Origin: Chloroflexota bacterium
GTDB taxonomy: Bacteria; Chloroflexota; Anaerolineae; Caldilineales; Caldilineaceae
Assembly: GCA_018969295.1 (NCBI GenBank)
Contig: JAGWYN010000023.1
Coordinates: 1-63,732, forward strand
Direction: 5' to 3'
DNA length: 63,732 nucleotides
The notes below the pieces were generated by a model. That model worked only from the letters and a program-made list of their open reading frames with translations, was not told the origin of the DNA and ran no database searches. Below, one piece after another: positions 37,477-46,502 of this stretch. The stretch's first letter is position 1. Every line of letters starts with the position of its first letter. The translations under genes were made by a program, and so were the position numbers.

Positions 37477-37507
37477 TTGCAGCAGACTGCTCCTTCTGTA
37501 GTATAAT
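37477..37507 (+). promoter_or_regulatory. Predicted promoter giving a very short leader
   Basis: TTGCAG (37477-37482), 19-nt spacer, perfect TATAAT (37502-37507). ATG 37519 follows 11 nt after the -10 box, leaving only about 4-5 nt of leader and no ribosome-binding site. Confidence 0.55.
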
Positions 37508-37518
37508 CTGAGTCCAAT

Positions 37519-38448
37519 ATGGATATTTTCACCGCCTTTTCCAGCCCCCCCCGCTACCCGGTCGACCTTCAACTGCACAGCACCGCTTCGGATGGAACCG
37601 ACAGACCGGCAGCCCTGGTCGCACTCTGCGCCCGACTGCAGCTGCAGGTGATTGCGCTGACCGACCACGACAGTGTGCAAGGCATCGACGCTGCAATCGC
37701 TGCCGCAGCCCCCCTCGGTCTCCAGGTCGTTCCTGCCCTCGAATTCAGCACACGTGCAGAGCCCGAACACGACTACCATGACATCAACCTCCTGGCCATC
37801 GGGGTCCACCACCACGACCCCCAACTTGTAGACATTCTGCGACGCCTGGTCGACAGCCGCATCGAACAAAAAATCCTCCAGATCGAGCGGCTGCGGGGCT
37901 ATGGCATCGATATTTCGGTGGATGCCGTGCTCTCCAGGGCGCAGGGTGTCCCTGGCCGGGTCCATATTGCCCAGGTCGCCCTCGAACGCAACCCCGACCG
38001 CTTTGCGTCCGTCTCCGATGTCTTTGCACAGTTCCTGGCCACCGATGCCCCCAACTCCACCGTTGTCGACCGGGTCTTCAGTTTGACCGTCGAGGAGGCC
38101 ATCGAACTCACCCACACAGCCGGTGGGATTGCAGTGCTGGCTCACCCTGGTGCCTACCCGCTGGTGCGCAATATCGACCGGGTTGTGCGCCGGCTGGCCG
38201 CTGCCGGCTTGGATGGCCTCGAAGTCTGCTACCCTTACGCCTTCAACCGGGGCCACTCTGGAGCCTCTCCCTCTGCAGCCGCCGCCCAGGTCACCCACTT
38301 TCGTCAGCTGGCCCACCAGCACCGGCTCCTGGTCACCGGCGGCAGCGACTATCATGGAACCGTCAAACCCGGGATCGTGCCGGGCATGGCCGGCCTGACT
38401 CACTCAGAGTGGCACCAGCTGGCCGAACGCTGCGGCCGCTCCTTCTAG
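37519..38448 (+). CDS. PHP-domain phosphoesterase (TrpH/RNase AM-like)
   Basis: 309 aa. Metal-binding motifs of the PHP fold are visible in order: VDLQLHSTASDG, IALTDHDSVQG, PALEFST (Glu), AVLAHPGAYPL and TGGSDYHG near the C-terminus. Characterised relatives hydrolyse 3',5'-nucleotide bisphosphates or degrade RNA 5'-3' from monophosphorylated ends. The insertion between motifs has the same length as in TrpH proteins. It is followed by alr after 34 nt. Confidence 0.9.
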   Translation: MDIFTAFSSPPRYPVDLQLHSTASDGTDRPAALVALCARLQLQVIALTDHDSVQGIDAAIAAAAPLGLQVVPALEFSTRAEPEHDYHDINLLAIGVHHHDPQLVDILRRLVDSRIEQKILQIERLRGYGIDISVDAVLSRAQGVPGRVHIAQVALERNPDRFASVSDVFAQFLATDAPNSTVVDRVFSLTVEEAIELTHTAGGIAVLAHPGAYPLVRNIDRVVRRLAAAGLDGLEVCYPYAFNRGHSGASPSAAAAQVTHFRQLAHQHRLLVTGGSDYHGTVKPGIVPGMAGLTHSEWHQLAERCGRSF

Positions 38449-38482
38449 CCAGAAACTGCCGACCGCTGCCCAAGAGGAGATC

Positions 38483-39652
38483 ATGCGAACGATCCTGACC
38501 GCCCACGACACCCAGGATTTCCCCCCCCGCACCACCTGGCTCGAGATCGACCGCTCGGCCCTGGCCCACAATCTGGGCTCTCTGCGCAGCCAGCTGGCGC
38601 CGGGCACACGGCTGATGGCTGTCATCAAAGCCAATGCCTACGGCCATGGGGCACCCGTCACAGCCCAGCTGCTACAGACAGCCGGGGCCGATGCCTTTGC
38701 CGTCGCCACCCTGTCAGAAGCCTTGGAGCTCCGCCAGGCTGGGATCACACTGCCGGTGCTGGTGCTGGGCTACACGCCCGGCTGGCAAGCCGACCTGGCG
38801 CTGGCCCATGGGGTGACCCTGACCGTCTTTGACTTGGAGACTGCCGCAGCGCTGCAGGCGGCTGCGGCAATTCAGCGCCGATCCCTGACCCTGCATCTCA
38901 AGGTCAACACCGGCATGAACCGCCTCGGTGTGAGTCCCCCAGAAGCGCCGGCTCTGCTGTCCGCTCTCCAGCAAATGGACTGGCTGCGGGTCGAAGGGAT
39001 CTTCACCCATTTCGCCACCTCAGATGCCGCCGACAAAGTCCACGCCGATCTGCAATTTGTTCGTTTTCAGCAGTTGCTCGCCCAGCTGGCAGATGCAGGT
39101 CTGCGCCCCCCCATCGCCCACGCAGCCAACTCGGCCGCCCTGCTGACCATGCCGCAGACCCATCTGGAAATGGTGCGCTCAGGCATCGCACTTTATGGGC
39201 TTGACCCAGACAGCGACGAATGCCGGTTGCCGGCAGGCTTTTCTCCGGTGCTGAGCTGGAAAGCCATCGTCGTCCAGGTCAACAGCCTGGCCCCGGGCGA
39301 AGCGATCTCCTATGGTCGCGAACACATCACCCGCAGGCCCACACGCGCGGCGGTGATTCCAGTCGGCTATGCCGACGGATTTCCGCGCCGCCCCCGCCAT
39401 TGGGGCCATGTGCTGATCCATGGCCAGCCCGCTCCCATCTTGGGGCGGGTCTGTATGGACCAGACCATCGTCGATGTGACCGAGATCGAACCGCTCTGGG
39501 GGACGGTCCGCCAAGGAGACGAGGTCGTGCTGATCGGCCACCAGGGAGACAGTTCGATCACGGCGGCCGACGCCGGCAACCGCATTCAGACCAACAACTA
39601 CGACATCGTGAGCCGCATTCTGCCACGTGTCCCCAGAGTCTATGTCCGGTAA
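38483..39652 (+). CDS. alr: Alanine racemase
   Basis: 389 aa. PLP-binding Lys49 lies in MAVIKANAYGHG and the second catalytic base Tyr in EAISYGREH. HLKVNTGMNRLGV, HAANSAALL and VGYADGFPR are further family motifs, and the C-terminal domain has RVCMDQTIVDV. It makes D-Ala for peptidoglycan, so the organism has a peptidoglycan wall. GAGGAGA precedes the start, and nth follows 11 nt after the stop. Confidence 0.97.
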   Translation: MRTILTAHDTQDFPPRTTWLEIDRSALAHNLGSLRSQLAPGTRLMAVIKANAYGHGAPVTAQLLQTAGADAFAVATLSEALELRQAGITLPVLVLGYTPGWQADLALAHGVTLTVFDLETAAALQAAAAIQRRSLTLHLKVNTGMNRLGVSPPEAPALLSALQQMDWLRVEGIFTHFATSDAADKVHADLQFVRFQQLLAQLADAGLRPPIAHAANSAALLTMPQTHLEMVRSGIALYGLDPDSDECRLPAGFSPVLSWKAIVVQVNSLAPGEAISYGREHITRRPTRAAVIPVGYADGFPRRPRHWGHVLIHGQPAPILGRVCMDQTIVDVTEIEPLWGTVRQGDEVVLIGHQGDSSITAADAGNRIQTNNYDIVSRILPRVPRVYVR

Positions 39653-39663
39653 AGGAGCAGAAG

Positions 39664-40362
39664 ATGGCAGCCGCTGCAGCACTCGTACAGAAAGCATGGC
39701 AGGTGCACACCACCTTGATCGCACAGTATGGAGAGGCTCGTTTTCAACGAAGCGAAAATCCGGTAGACGAATTGATCGCCACCCTCCTGAGCGCCAACAC
39801 CAACGATGCCAACAGCGGCCGTGCCTTTGCCCAACTGAAGGCACACTTTGGCGACGACTGGGAGGCGGTGCGAACGGCGCCGATCGAGACCCTCAAAGCG
39901 TTGATTCGCCCTGCAGGGATGTACAACCAAAAAGCCCCAGCGATCGTTGCCACCCTGGAAAAACTTCAGAGAGACTGGGGCTGCTACGATTTGAGCCATC
40001 TGGCTGACCTGCCAGCCGCTGAAGCGCTGGCCTATCTGACCACGCTGCCCGGCGTCGGCCACAAAACCGCCAGCATTGTCCTTCTTTTCTGTTTCAACGG
40101 GGCAGCCTTTCCCGTCGACACCCATATCCAACGGATCTCACAGCGCATCGGGCTCAGTGGACGGCGAGCCTCTCCGGAGAAGATCAAACAGATCTGGGAA
40201 CAGCTGCTTCCCCCCAGCACCTTCTACCCACTCCACCTCAACTTGATCCAGCACGGGCGCCGCACCTGCCAGGCGCTGACCCCGCGCTGTGCCCGCTGCC
40301 CGCTGCAGAGCCTCTGCGACTACGACCAACAAACTGGGGAGTGGCACACAGACAGCCACTGA
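39664..40362 (+). CDS. nth: Endonuclease III-like DNA glycosylase/AP lyase
   Basis: 232 aa from ATG 39664 with AAAGGAG; the upstream open frame belongs to alr. The helix-hairpin-helix motif LPGVGHKTASIVL contains the catalytic Lys, the catalytic Asp is in FPVDTHIQRIS, and the 4Fe-4S cluster ligands are C-x6-C-x2-C-x5-C near the C-terminus (CQALTPRCARCPLQSLC). It excises oxidised pyrimidines in base-excision repair. It converges with rpsT across a terminator hairpin. Confidence 0.94.
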   Translation: MAAAAALVQKAWQVHTTLIAQYGEARFQRSENPVDELIATLLSANTNDANSGRAFAQLKAHFGDDWEAVRTAPIETLKALIRPAGMYNQKAPAIVATLEKLQRDWGCYDLSHLADLPAAEALAYLTTLPGVGHKTASIVLLFCFNGAAFPVDTHIQRISQRIGLSGRRASPEKIKQIWEQLLPPSTFYPLHLNLIQHGRRTCQALTPRCARCPLQSLCDYDQQTGEWHTDSH

Positions 40363-40374
40363 ACGCAGGAAACA

Positions 40375-40399
40375 CAAAAAGGCGGGCACAGTGCCCGCC
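40375..40399 (-). terminator. Rho-independent terminator of rpsT
   Basis: Perfect 9-bp stem GGCGGGCAC/GTGCCCGCC with a one-base centre (40381-40399), followed on the minus strand by TTTTT (40376-40380). The hairpin may also slow read-through from nth. Confidence 0.85.
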
Positions 40400-40450
40400 T
40401 GGCTGAACCCTTGTTCGGTTCAAAAACGATACAATCTCAGGCCCAAACGC

Positions 40451-40717
40451 TCAGGCTGCTGCACCCTTATTCAACAACAAGACAAGCCGTCCTGTGCGAC
40501 GGGATGCATTGTTGGCATGAATGGCACCTTTGCTGGCAGCCCGGGCCAACACCCGCTCGGCGTTGCGCACCAGTTCAGCGGCGTTGGAATCGCCGTTTTC
40601 GATGGCCAGACGCGCCTTTTTGATGGCCGTGCGTGCGCTGCTGCGATAGACCCGGTTGCGCGCCATGCGCTCTGGATTTTGACGGCTCCGTTTTTCGGCT
40701 GACTTTGTGTTTGCCAT
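40451..40717 (-). CDS. rpsT: 30S ribosomal protein S20
   Basis: 88 aa, basic, helical. The N-terminus MANTKSAEKRSRQNPERMARN and the segments RSSARTAIKKAR and GAIHANNASRRTGRL are those of S20 (KGxIHxNxAxRxxSRL). It binds 16S rRNA early in 30S assembly. It is monocistronic, with its own promoter about 140 nt upstream and a strong terminator. Confidence 0.97.
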   Translation of the reverse strand: MANTKSAEKRSRQNPERMARNRVYRSSARTAIKKARLAIENGDSNAAELVRNAERVLARAASKGAIHANNASRRTGRLVLLLNKGAAA

Positions 40718-40857
40718 CCTGCTTTTGCTCCCAAATTTTTATCGACCTGACTTGTCGACCCTGTCTTGAAAACGTTTTTGTGTCAATCGGTTGACAGCGA
40801 TTGGTATCGGTCGTCGTTGCAATCAAAACACTTTTTTGTCTTCTACCACAAGCCTTT
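40718..40857 (-). promoter_or_regulatory. rpsT 5' leader, possible autoregulatory RNA
   Basis: About 134 nt between the predicted start of transcription and the rpsT ATG. It contains a perfect hairpin TGTCAA TCGG TTGACA (40781-40796) and AT-rich flanks. S20 represses its own translation in E. coli, so a long leader could be regulatory. No known S20 leader consensus was recognised. Confidence 0.35.
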
Positions 40858-40886
40858 ATTATACAGCGAGCAGGCTCGTTTGTCGA
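40858..40886 (-). promoter_or_regulatory. Predicted rpsT promoter
   Basis: Minus strand: TCGACA (40881-40886), 17-nt spacer, perfect TATAAT (40858-40863). Strong match, as expected for a ribosomal protein gene. Confidence 0.7.
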
Positions 40887-40953
40887 ATTGGCCACAAAGC
40901 CAACAACCATTCCAGAAGCTGGAGAACGCAGGTACGTTCTGGGAGGGCTCTTG

Positions 40954-41590
<637 letters not shown>

Positions 41591-41598
<8 letters not shown>

Positions 41599-41859
41599 CG
41601 TTCAGAGGGCGGGAAGAAGTGGCCAGCACCGAACGCAGCTTTTCCCAGGAATGGGGCGGATACAGCAGCAGGCCGCCTTCGATCTCCAGCACAGGAACCC
41701 AGCTGCGATAGCGTTCGTAGGCGGCTGGATCTTCCAAAATGTTCTGTTCGCGCAAGACAAACGCCCTGTCGCTCTGGAGTTCGGCCAGCATCGCTTTCAG
41801 CTCGTCGCACAACCCACAGTCGGGTTTGCCGTACAAAGTCAGTTGGATCGGCCTCGGGG

Positions 41860-41863
<4 letters not shown>
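41591..41863 (-). CDS. Glutaredoxin-like protein (DUF836)
   Basis: 90 aa thioredoxin-fold protein. The active site is KPDCGLCDE (CxxC at about residues 16-19), followed by NILEDPAAYERY and the cis-Pro segment WVPVLEIEG. It belongs to the DUF836/glutaredoxin-like family. It overlaps the ccdA stop by 4 nt (ATGA), so it is translationally coupled to the thiol-electron carrier. It may pass or receive electrons from CcdA, although it has no signal peptide and should be cytoplasmic. Confidence 0.87.
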
Positions 41864-42774
<911 letters not shown>

Positions 42775-42807
42775 CTCAAAGCCTCCCATTTTGATGAGGG
42801 CACCCCG

Positions 42808-42951
42808 TCAGGATGGGCGCCGTTTTGCCGCCAGTTCCTCGCGCAGTGTCTCCATCTCGCTGTCCAGCTGGCGTTGACGCACACCCAGGTAGACCAGATA
42901 GAGGGTGACCAACAGCCAGACCGCCACAAAGCCCATCACCAAGTAAAACAT
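42808..42951 (-). CDS. ccmD: CcmD-like small haem-exporter subunit
   Basis: 47 aa. The sequence begins MFYLVMGFVAVWLLVTLYL, a single membrane helix, and continues with VYLGVRQRQLDSEMETLREE, a charged cytoplasmic helix. This is the architecture of CcmD, which holds CcmC and CcmE together with the CcmAB transporter. The ATG overlaps the ccmC stop (TGATG) and the gene ends 33 nt before the ccdA start. Size, topology and position all support the call; CcmD sequences are otherwise poorly conserved. Confidence 0.75.
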   Translation of the reverse strand: MFYLVMGFVAVWLLVTLYLVYLGVRQRQLDSEMETLREELAAKRRPS

Positions 42952-43697
42952 CAGCTCCCCACTTCCTCGCGCAGCTCGGCCAACGCGTCTTCGTTGCGCA
43001 GCTGGCGCCAGCGCAGCACGACCAGCGCGCTAAACAGTATACAAAACGCAATCAGATTCCAGGACAGCACCTGGGTCATTGTCTCCCCAACACGAAAATC
43101 ACCCTGGGCATCGGCATTTTCAGCGCCGTAGACCACAGGATGGATCGAACGAAACAGACGTGCGCTGTAGAAAGTCAGCGGCACACTCAAAAAAGCGACG
43201 ACTGCATAGATGCTGCCAAAGCGCGCTCGCACGCTCCGGTCGTCGATTCCGTTGCGGAAAAGCAAGTAGGCCAGGTAGACCAGCACCGTAATTGTCGAGG
43301 TCGTCAGCCGTGGATCCCAGGTCCAGTAAGTGTTCCAGGTCGGCTTGGCCCAGAACATCCCGGTCAGAATGGTCCCGATTCCACAGATCAGACCGGCCTC
43401 GATCGCTGCCTGGGCGACGCGGTCCCAGTCCAGCTCCCGCCGCACAAGGTAGACGATGCTCCCGACCAACGACAGCAGAAAGCCGGCCAGGGCACCGATG
43501 TTGCAGCCCATGTGCACGTAAAAAATTCGCTGAGCCAGCTGCTCGTCTCCGGCCAGATTGCTGGCTGCTGGGGCGTACGCCAGCGACAGCCACATCGCCA
43601 CAGCCATCGAAGCCACTGTCAGCCCTCCCAACCCAAGTTGAAGAAGGTCCACGCCACGCCAACCGACTGCATTGGATTTCACTGTTGTCACACCCAT
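42951..43697 (-). CDS. ccmC: Cytochrome c biogenesis protein CcmC (haem-handling)
   Basis: 248 aa, six helices. The tryptophan-rich WWD motif is WAKPTWNTYWTWDPRLT near residues 117-133. The two axial His residues lie in RIFYVHMG and RSIHPVVYG. CcmC loads haem onto CcmE in System I. It follows ccmB with 11 nt between them and has AAGGAG before its ATG. Confidence 0.93.
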   Translation of the reverse strand: MGVTTVKSNAVGWRGVDLLQLGLGGLTVASMAVAMWLSLAYAPAASNLAGDEQLAQRIFYVHMGCNIGALAGFLLSLVGSIVYLVRRELDWDRVAQAAIEAGLICGIGTILTGMFWAKPTWNTYWTWDPRLTTSTITVLVYLAYLLFRNGIDDRSVRARFGSIYAVVAFLSVPLTFYSARLFRSIHPVVYGAENADAQGDFRVGETMTQVLSWNLIAFCILFSALVVLRWRQLRNEDALAELREEVGS

Positions 43698-43708
43698 TCG
43701 CTCCTTTT

Positions 43709-44488
43709 TTAGGCGTCCTCCCAGATCAGATCGAAAAGCAAAAACGCCACCACGACAAAGATCGCATCAAAGACCGCCAACAAATTGAACCACTGACTCA
43801 ACTCTGCGAGACTTTTGCCGTCTACAATGGCGGCGGTCAACCCAACCCCCGCCACAAAGACCGGCACCATGACTGGCAGCAGAAGAATCGGCAGCATACT
43901 TTCCCGCGCCCGATTGTTGGCCGTCAACGCTGCAAACAGCGTGCCAACCCCGACATACCCAATTCCCCCCAGCAGCACCGCCAGCAGATTGTAGGGATGG
44001 AAGAGATTGACGTCGAAGATAAAAAACATGACTGCCAGAATCACCAGTGTGGTTGCCAGTGTAAAAAACAGATTGGCCAGCACTTTGCCAAAATAGATTG
44101 CGCTGCGGTCCACCGGGGCCAGCAAAAGCGCAGAGAGGGTGCCGCGATCCACTTCGGCACCAAAGCTTCGGTTCAACCCCAGGACCCCTGCAAACAACAC
44201 GACCACCCACAGTACACCTGGTGCAATCATCTCCGACCGGGGCACCCGCAAGTCGAAGGCCATGCCAAAGATCAACACGGCCAGCACGCTGAAAGAGGTC
44301 ATTGTGCTGAAGACCTCACGCCCGCGCAGTTCAGCGCGCACATCTTTGGCAAAGATGGCCCCCACCTTGGCAAAATAGGCAGATCCCCCGCCGCTGACCC
44401 GCATGGTCGCCGGGTGCGCCGCCAATCCCTCTGCGGCCCTCTGTTCGGCCCTCTGTTCGGCCCTCTGTTCGGCCCTCTGTTCGGCCAT
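43709..44488 (-). CDS. ccmB: Haem exporter permease CcmB
   Basis: 259 aa from ATG 44488; a TTG at 44509 preceded by GGAAGGG is an alternative start. Six helices with the CcmB order: AIFAKDVRAELRGREVFSTM, SFGAEVDRGTLSALLLAPVDR, YFGKVLANLFFTLATTLVIL and ANNRARESMLPILLLPVMVPV. It forms the membrane part of the CcmAB ABC transporter that releases holo-CcmE. The first 17 or so residues are four AEQR repeats encoded by perfect 12-bp tandem repeats, an unusual addition to this family. Confidence 0.92.
   Translation of the reverse strand: MAEQRAEQRAEQRAEQRAAEGLAAHPATMRVSGGGSAYFAKVGAIFAKDVRAELRGREVFSTMTSFSVLAVLIFGMAFDLRVPRSEMIAPGVLWVVVLFAGVLGLNRSFGAEVDRGTLSALLLAPVDRSAIYFGKVLANLFFTLATTLVILAVMFFIFDVNLFHPYNLLAVLLGGIGYVGVGTLFAALTANNRARESMLPILLLPVMVPVFVAGVGLTAAIVDGKSLAELSQWFNLLAVFDAIFVVVAFLLFDLIWEDA
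44435..44482. repeat. Four perfect 12-bp tandem repeats (GGCCCTCTGTTC) inside ccmB
   Basis: Copies at 44435, 44447, 44459 and 44471, encoding AEQR units at the N-terminus of CcmB. A partial unit lies on the left. Slippage could change copy number without shifting the frame. Confidence 0.95.
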
Positions 44489-44543
44489 CTTCGTCGAATC
44501 CTTTGACAAGCCCTTCCTGCCTTCAGAGAAGGGCTGTTGACGA

Positions 44544-45248
44544 TCAGATCTCGGCCATCCAGCCTCGCACTGTCTCGGCCGTCAATCGAGCTGCAGGTGC
44601 GCTCTGGGCGATCTGTCCCCCTGCCAGCAGCGTGATCGAATCGGCCCACAAAACAGCCCGTTCCAGGTTGTGTGTCGTGAGCAAAATCGCCCGACTGCTG
44701 GCCCCCAACGTGCGGATCAGGTGGGCCAGCGTCTCGGCGCTGGCTGGATCCAGCCCGGTATCGGGCTCATCCAACAACAGCACTGGCGGGTCGTGCAGAA
44801 TTGCACGGCCGATCGCCAGCCGTTGGGTCATCCCCCGGCTGTAGGAGCGCACAACATCGTGGCGTCGCGGCCACAGATCGACTGCATGCAAGACAGCTTC
44901 CACCCGTTCTGCCGGCCGCTGCAGGTCGTAAAGGCGCGCAAAAAAGAGCAGATTGTCCCATCCGCTCAGATTGTCATACAACAGGGGGGCATGGGCGACC
45001 AGCCCGATGTAACGACGGATTTCGTGGCCGGCTCGGCGGGTGGAGACCCCACCCAGCAACACTTCGCCGCGGTCTGGCCGGGTCAACCCAGAAATAATGC
45101 GCATCAAGGTCGACTTCCCTGCCCCATTGGCGCCGAGCAGCGCCATGACCTCTCCCTGGGGCACCACAAGGTCGACGCTGTTCAGCACCCGTTTACGCCC
45201 GTACCGCTTGGCCACTTTGCGTGCAACGATCAACCCTTCTTCGCCCAC
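44544..45248 (-). CDS. ccmA: Haem exporter ATPase CcmA (ABC transporter)
   Basis: 234 aa from GTG 45248 with AGAGGA upstream. ABC motifs: Walker A GANGAGKST (near 39-47), Q-loop region GLVAHAPLLYDNLSG, signature SYSRGMTQRLAIGRA, Walker B VLLLDEPDTGLD and the H-loop TTHN. It powers release of haem-loaded CcmE with CcmB. The order ccmE-ccmA-ccmB-ccmC-ccmD is kept on the same strand. Confidence 0.9.
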   Translation of the reverse strand: MGEEGLIVARKVAKRYGRKRVLNSVDLVVPQGEVMALLGANGAGKSTLMRIISGLTRPDRGEVLLGGVSTRRAGHEIRRYIGLVAHAPLLYDNLSGWDNLLFFARLYDLQRPAERVEAVLHAVDLWPRRHDVVRSYSRGMTQRLAIGRAILHDPPVLLLDEPDTGLDPASAETLAHLIRTLGASSRAILLTTHNLERAVLWADSITLLAGGQIAQSAPAARLTAETVRGWMAEI

Positions 45249-45287
45249 CGGTTTCCTCTTGCCCTCTGCGGGTGGCAGACTGTGCCC

Positions 45288-45773
45288 CTAGCGGACAGAC
45301 TCGACAAAGACTTCTTCGGGTTCTTCTTCGTAACGGCTCGGACATTTGAGCAGCAACGTCTCGGCCTGAAACGTGCCGTCCGGCAGCAGCTCCCCCTCGA
45401 TAATCGCCGAAGCGGCCCGGGTAAAATTGTCTGGACGAGGGCCGAAGAAGACGATCGGCAGCTCCTGCAGGCTCTCGTCGACAATTTTGAACCGTAGCGT
45501 CACTTCCTGGGCATTCCAATCCTCGCTGTTCGCCACGACCTCGCCGCTCACCCGTACCCGCTCCCCATAAATTTGTGGGGTCCGCTGATAGAGTTCAGCG
45601 ACAGTCAGGTAGTAGGCCCCTGTCGTCGTCGTCGCTGTATAGACCTGAAAAATTAAAAAGCCTACAAAAGTCAGCAACAACAGCCCACCGACCAGATATT
45701 TTGTGTTGAAGCCCGCTCGCGTGCGTTCCCCTAGATGGCTCGGAATTGAAAGAGTGTTGAGTTCGTTGCTCAT
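45288..45773 (-). CDS. ccmE: Cytochrome c-type haem chaperone CcmE, CxxxY variant
   Basis: 161 aa. An N-terminal membrane helix (YLVGGLLLLTFVGFLIFQVY) anchors an OB-fold beta barrel (YYLTVAEL, ERVRVSGEVV, VTLRFKIVD, FFGPRPDNF, IIEGEL). The haem-attachment site reads LLLKCPSRYEEE, Cys144 and Tyr148, where classical CcmE has H-x-x-x-Y. A variant System I with CxxxY CcmE and without CcmH is known from archaea and some bacteria, and this gene belongs there. It is followed by ccmA after 39 nt and overlaps the DUF2007 gene by 4 nt. Confidence 0.9.
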   Translation of the reverse strand: MSNELNTLSIPSHLGERTRAGFNTKYLVGGLLLLTFVGFLIFQVYTATTTTGAYYLTVAELYQRTPQIYGERVRVSGEVVANSEDWNAQEVTLRFKIVDESLQELPIVFFGPRPDNFTRAASAIIEGELLPDGTFQAETLLLKCPSRYEEEPEEVFVESVR

Positions 45774-46141
45774 TCCAAAATCTCCTCTTCACCGTCCCCA
45801 GTTTCACCGTCCCCAGTTTCGTCCTCTGCATCCAGCAGCAAGGTCAAGGCCTGGTCAACCAGCGGCGCAGGCACCAGCACCTTGACAACCGCCAGGCTGC
45901 CAGCTGTCAACCCATAAATCGCGCCCACTGCCTCGCCGCGGATCAACGCCGGAATCCCCTCGCTCTCCAGCCGCCCCTTGACCACATAGGCTTCCATCAG
46001 GTTGGCGGCTTCCCAGACGACGACAGGCTCGTTTTCAGATCCTCCGCCGGTGGTCGCTGCCGTGGTCGCCGGTTCCCCAGCAGCCTCTCCCTCTGTGCGG
46101 CGGCGCAGCAGGCCAGGCAGCCGCTCAATCAGTGTGCTCAT
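45770..46141 (-). CDS. DUF2007-domain protein
   Basis: 123 aa, soluble. Residues about 38-105 (VVVWEAANLMEAYVVKGRLE, then SEGIPALIRGE and YGLTAGSLAVVKVLVPAP) match the DUF2007 domain, a small alpha/beta fold sometimes annotated as a putative signal-transducing or PII-like protein. The C-terminus is very acidic with a repeated DETGDGE. Function unknown. It overlaps ccmE by 4 nt and the DUF952 gene by 17 nt, so it heads the ccm transcript with the next two genes. Confidence 0.8.
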   Translation of the reverse strand: MSTLIERLPGLLRRRTEGEAAGEPATTAATTGGGSENEPVVVWEAANLMEAYVVKGRLESEGIPALIRGEAVGAIYGLTAGSLAVVKVLVPAPLVDQALTLLLDAEDETGDGETGDGEEEILE

Positions 46142-46502
46142 CGATTGACACTCCTAACTCCTGCGGCAGCTGAAAAGTTCCGTCCTCTCCACGTGGAAAG
46201 GCCACAACCCGCTCGACCGCAGTGCAGTTCAAAGGCCCATAGAGGTGTGGAAAGAGCTGTCCATCGGCCTCTTCCCAGCGCAGTTCAGCTACCAGCCGCG
46301 CAGGTGCGATACAAAGAATCATAAACGCCCCTGACACCTTTCGATAAAACTGGTCCGCAACTGCAACCAGCTGCCGACGCTCACCCGTGCAGTGGATGAA
46401 TCCCTCGGCGGCCAACGAAGGAGTCACATAGGCTGGCTGTGCCCGCTGCATTTCCCAGCTGGCTTCGGGCACGATATGGTAAATTTCGCTCGGCTCAGCC
46501 AT
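46125..46502 (-). CDS. DUF952 family protein
   Basis: 125 aa from ATG 46502 (ATG 46514 is also possible). The DUF952 pattern is evident: EIYHIVPEASWE, SLAAEGFIHCTGERRQL, LRWEEADGQLFPHLYGPLN and VVAFPRGEDGTF. The conserved FIHC(S/T) His and the DG-FPHLYG motif suggest an ADP-ribosyl-type or RNA ligand-binding fold, but the activity is unproven. It overlaps the MBL-fold gene upstream and the DUF2007 gene downstream. Confidence 0.82.
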   Translation of the reverse strand: MAEPSEIYHIVPEASWEMQRAQPAYVTPSLAAEGFIHCTGERRQLVAVADQFYRKVSGAFMILCIAPARLVAELRWEEADGQLFPHLYGPLNCTAVERVVAFPRGEDGTFQLPQELGVSIDEHTD

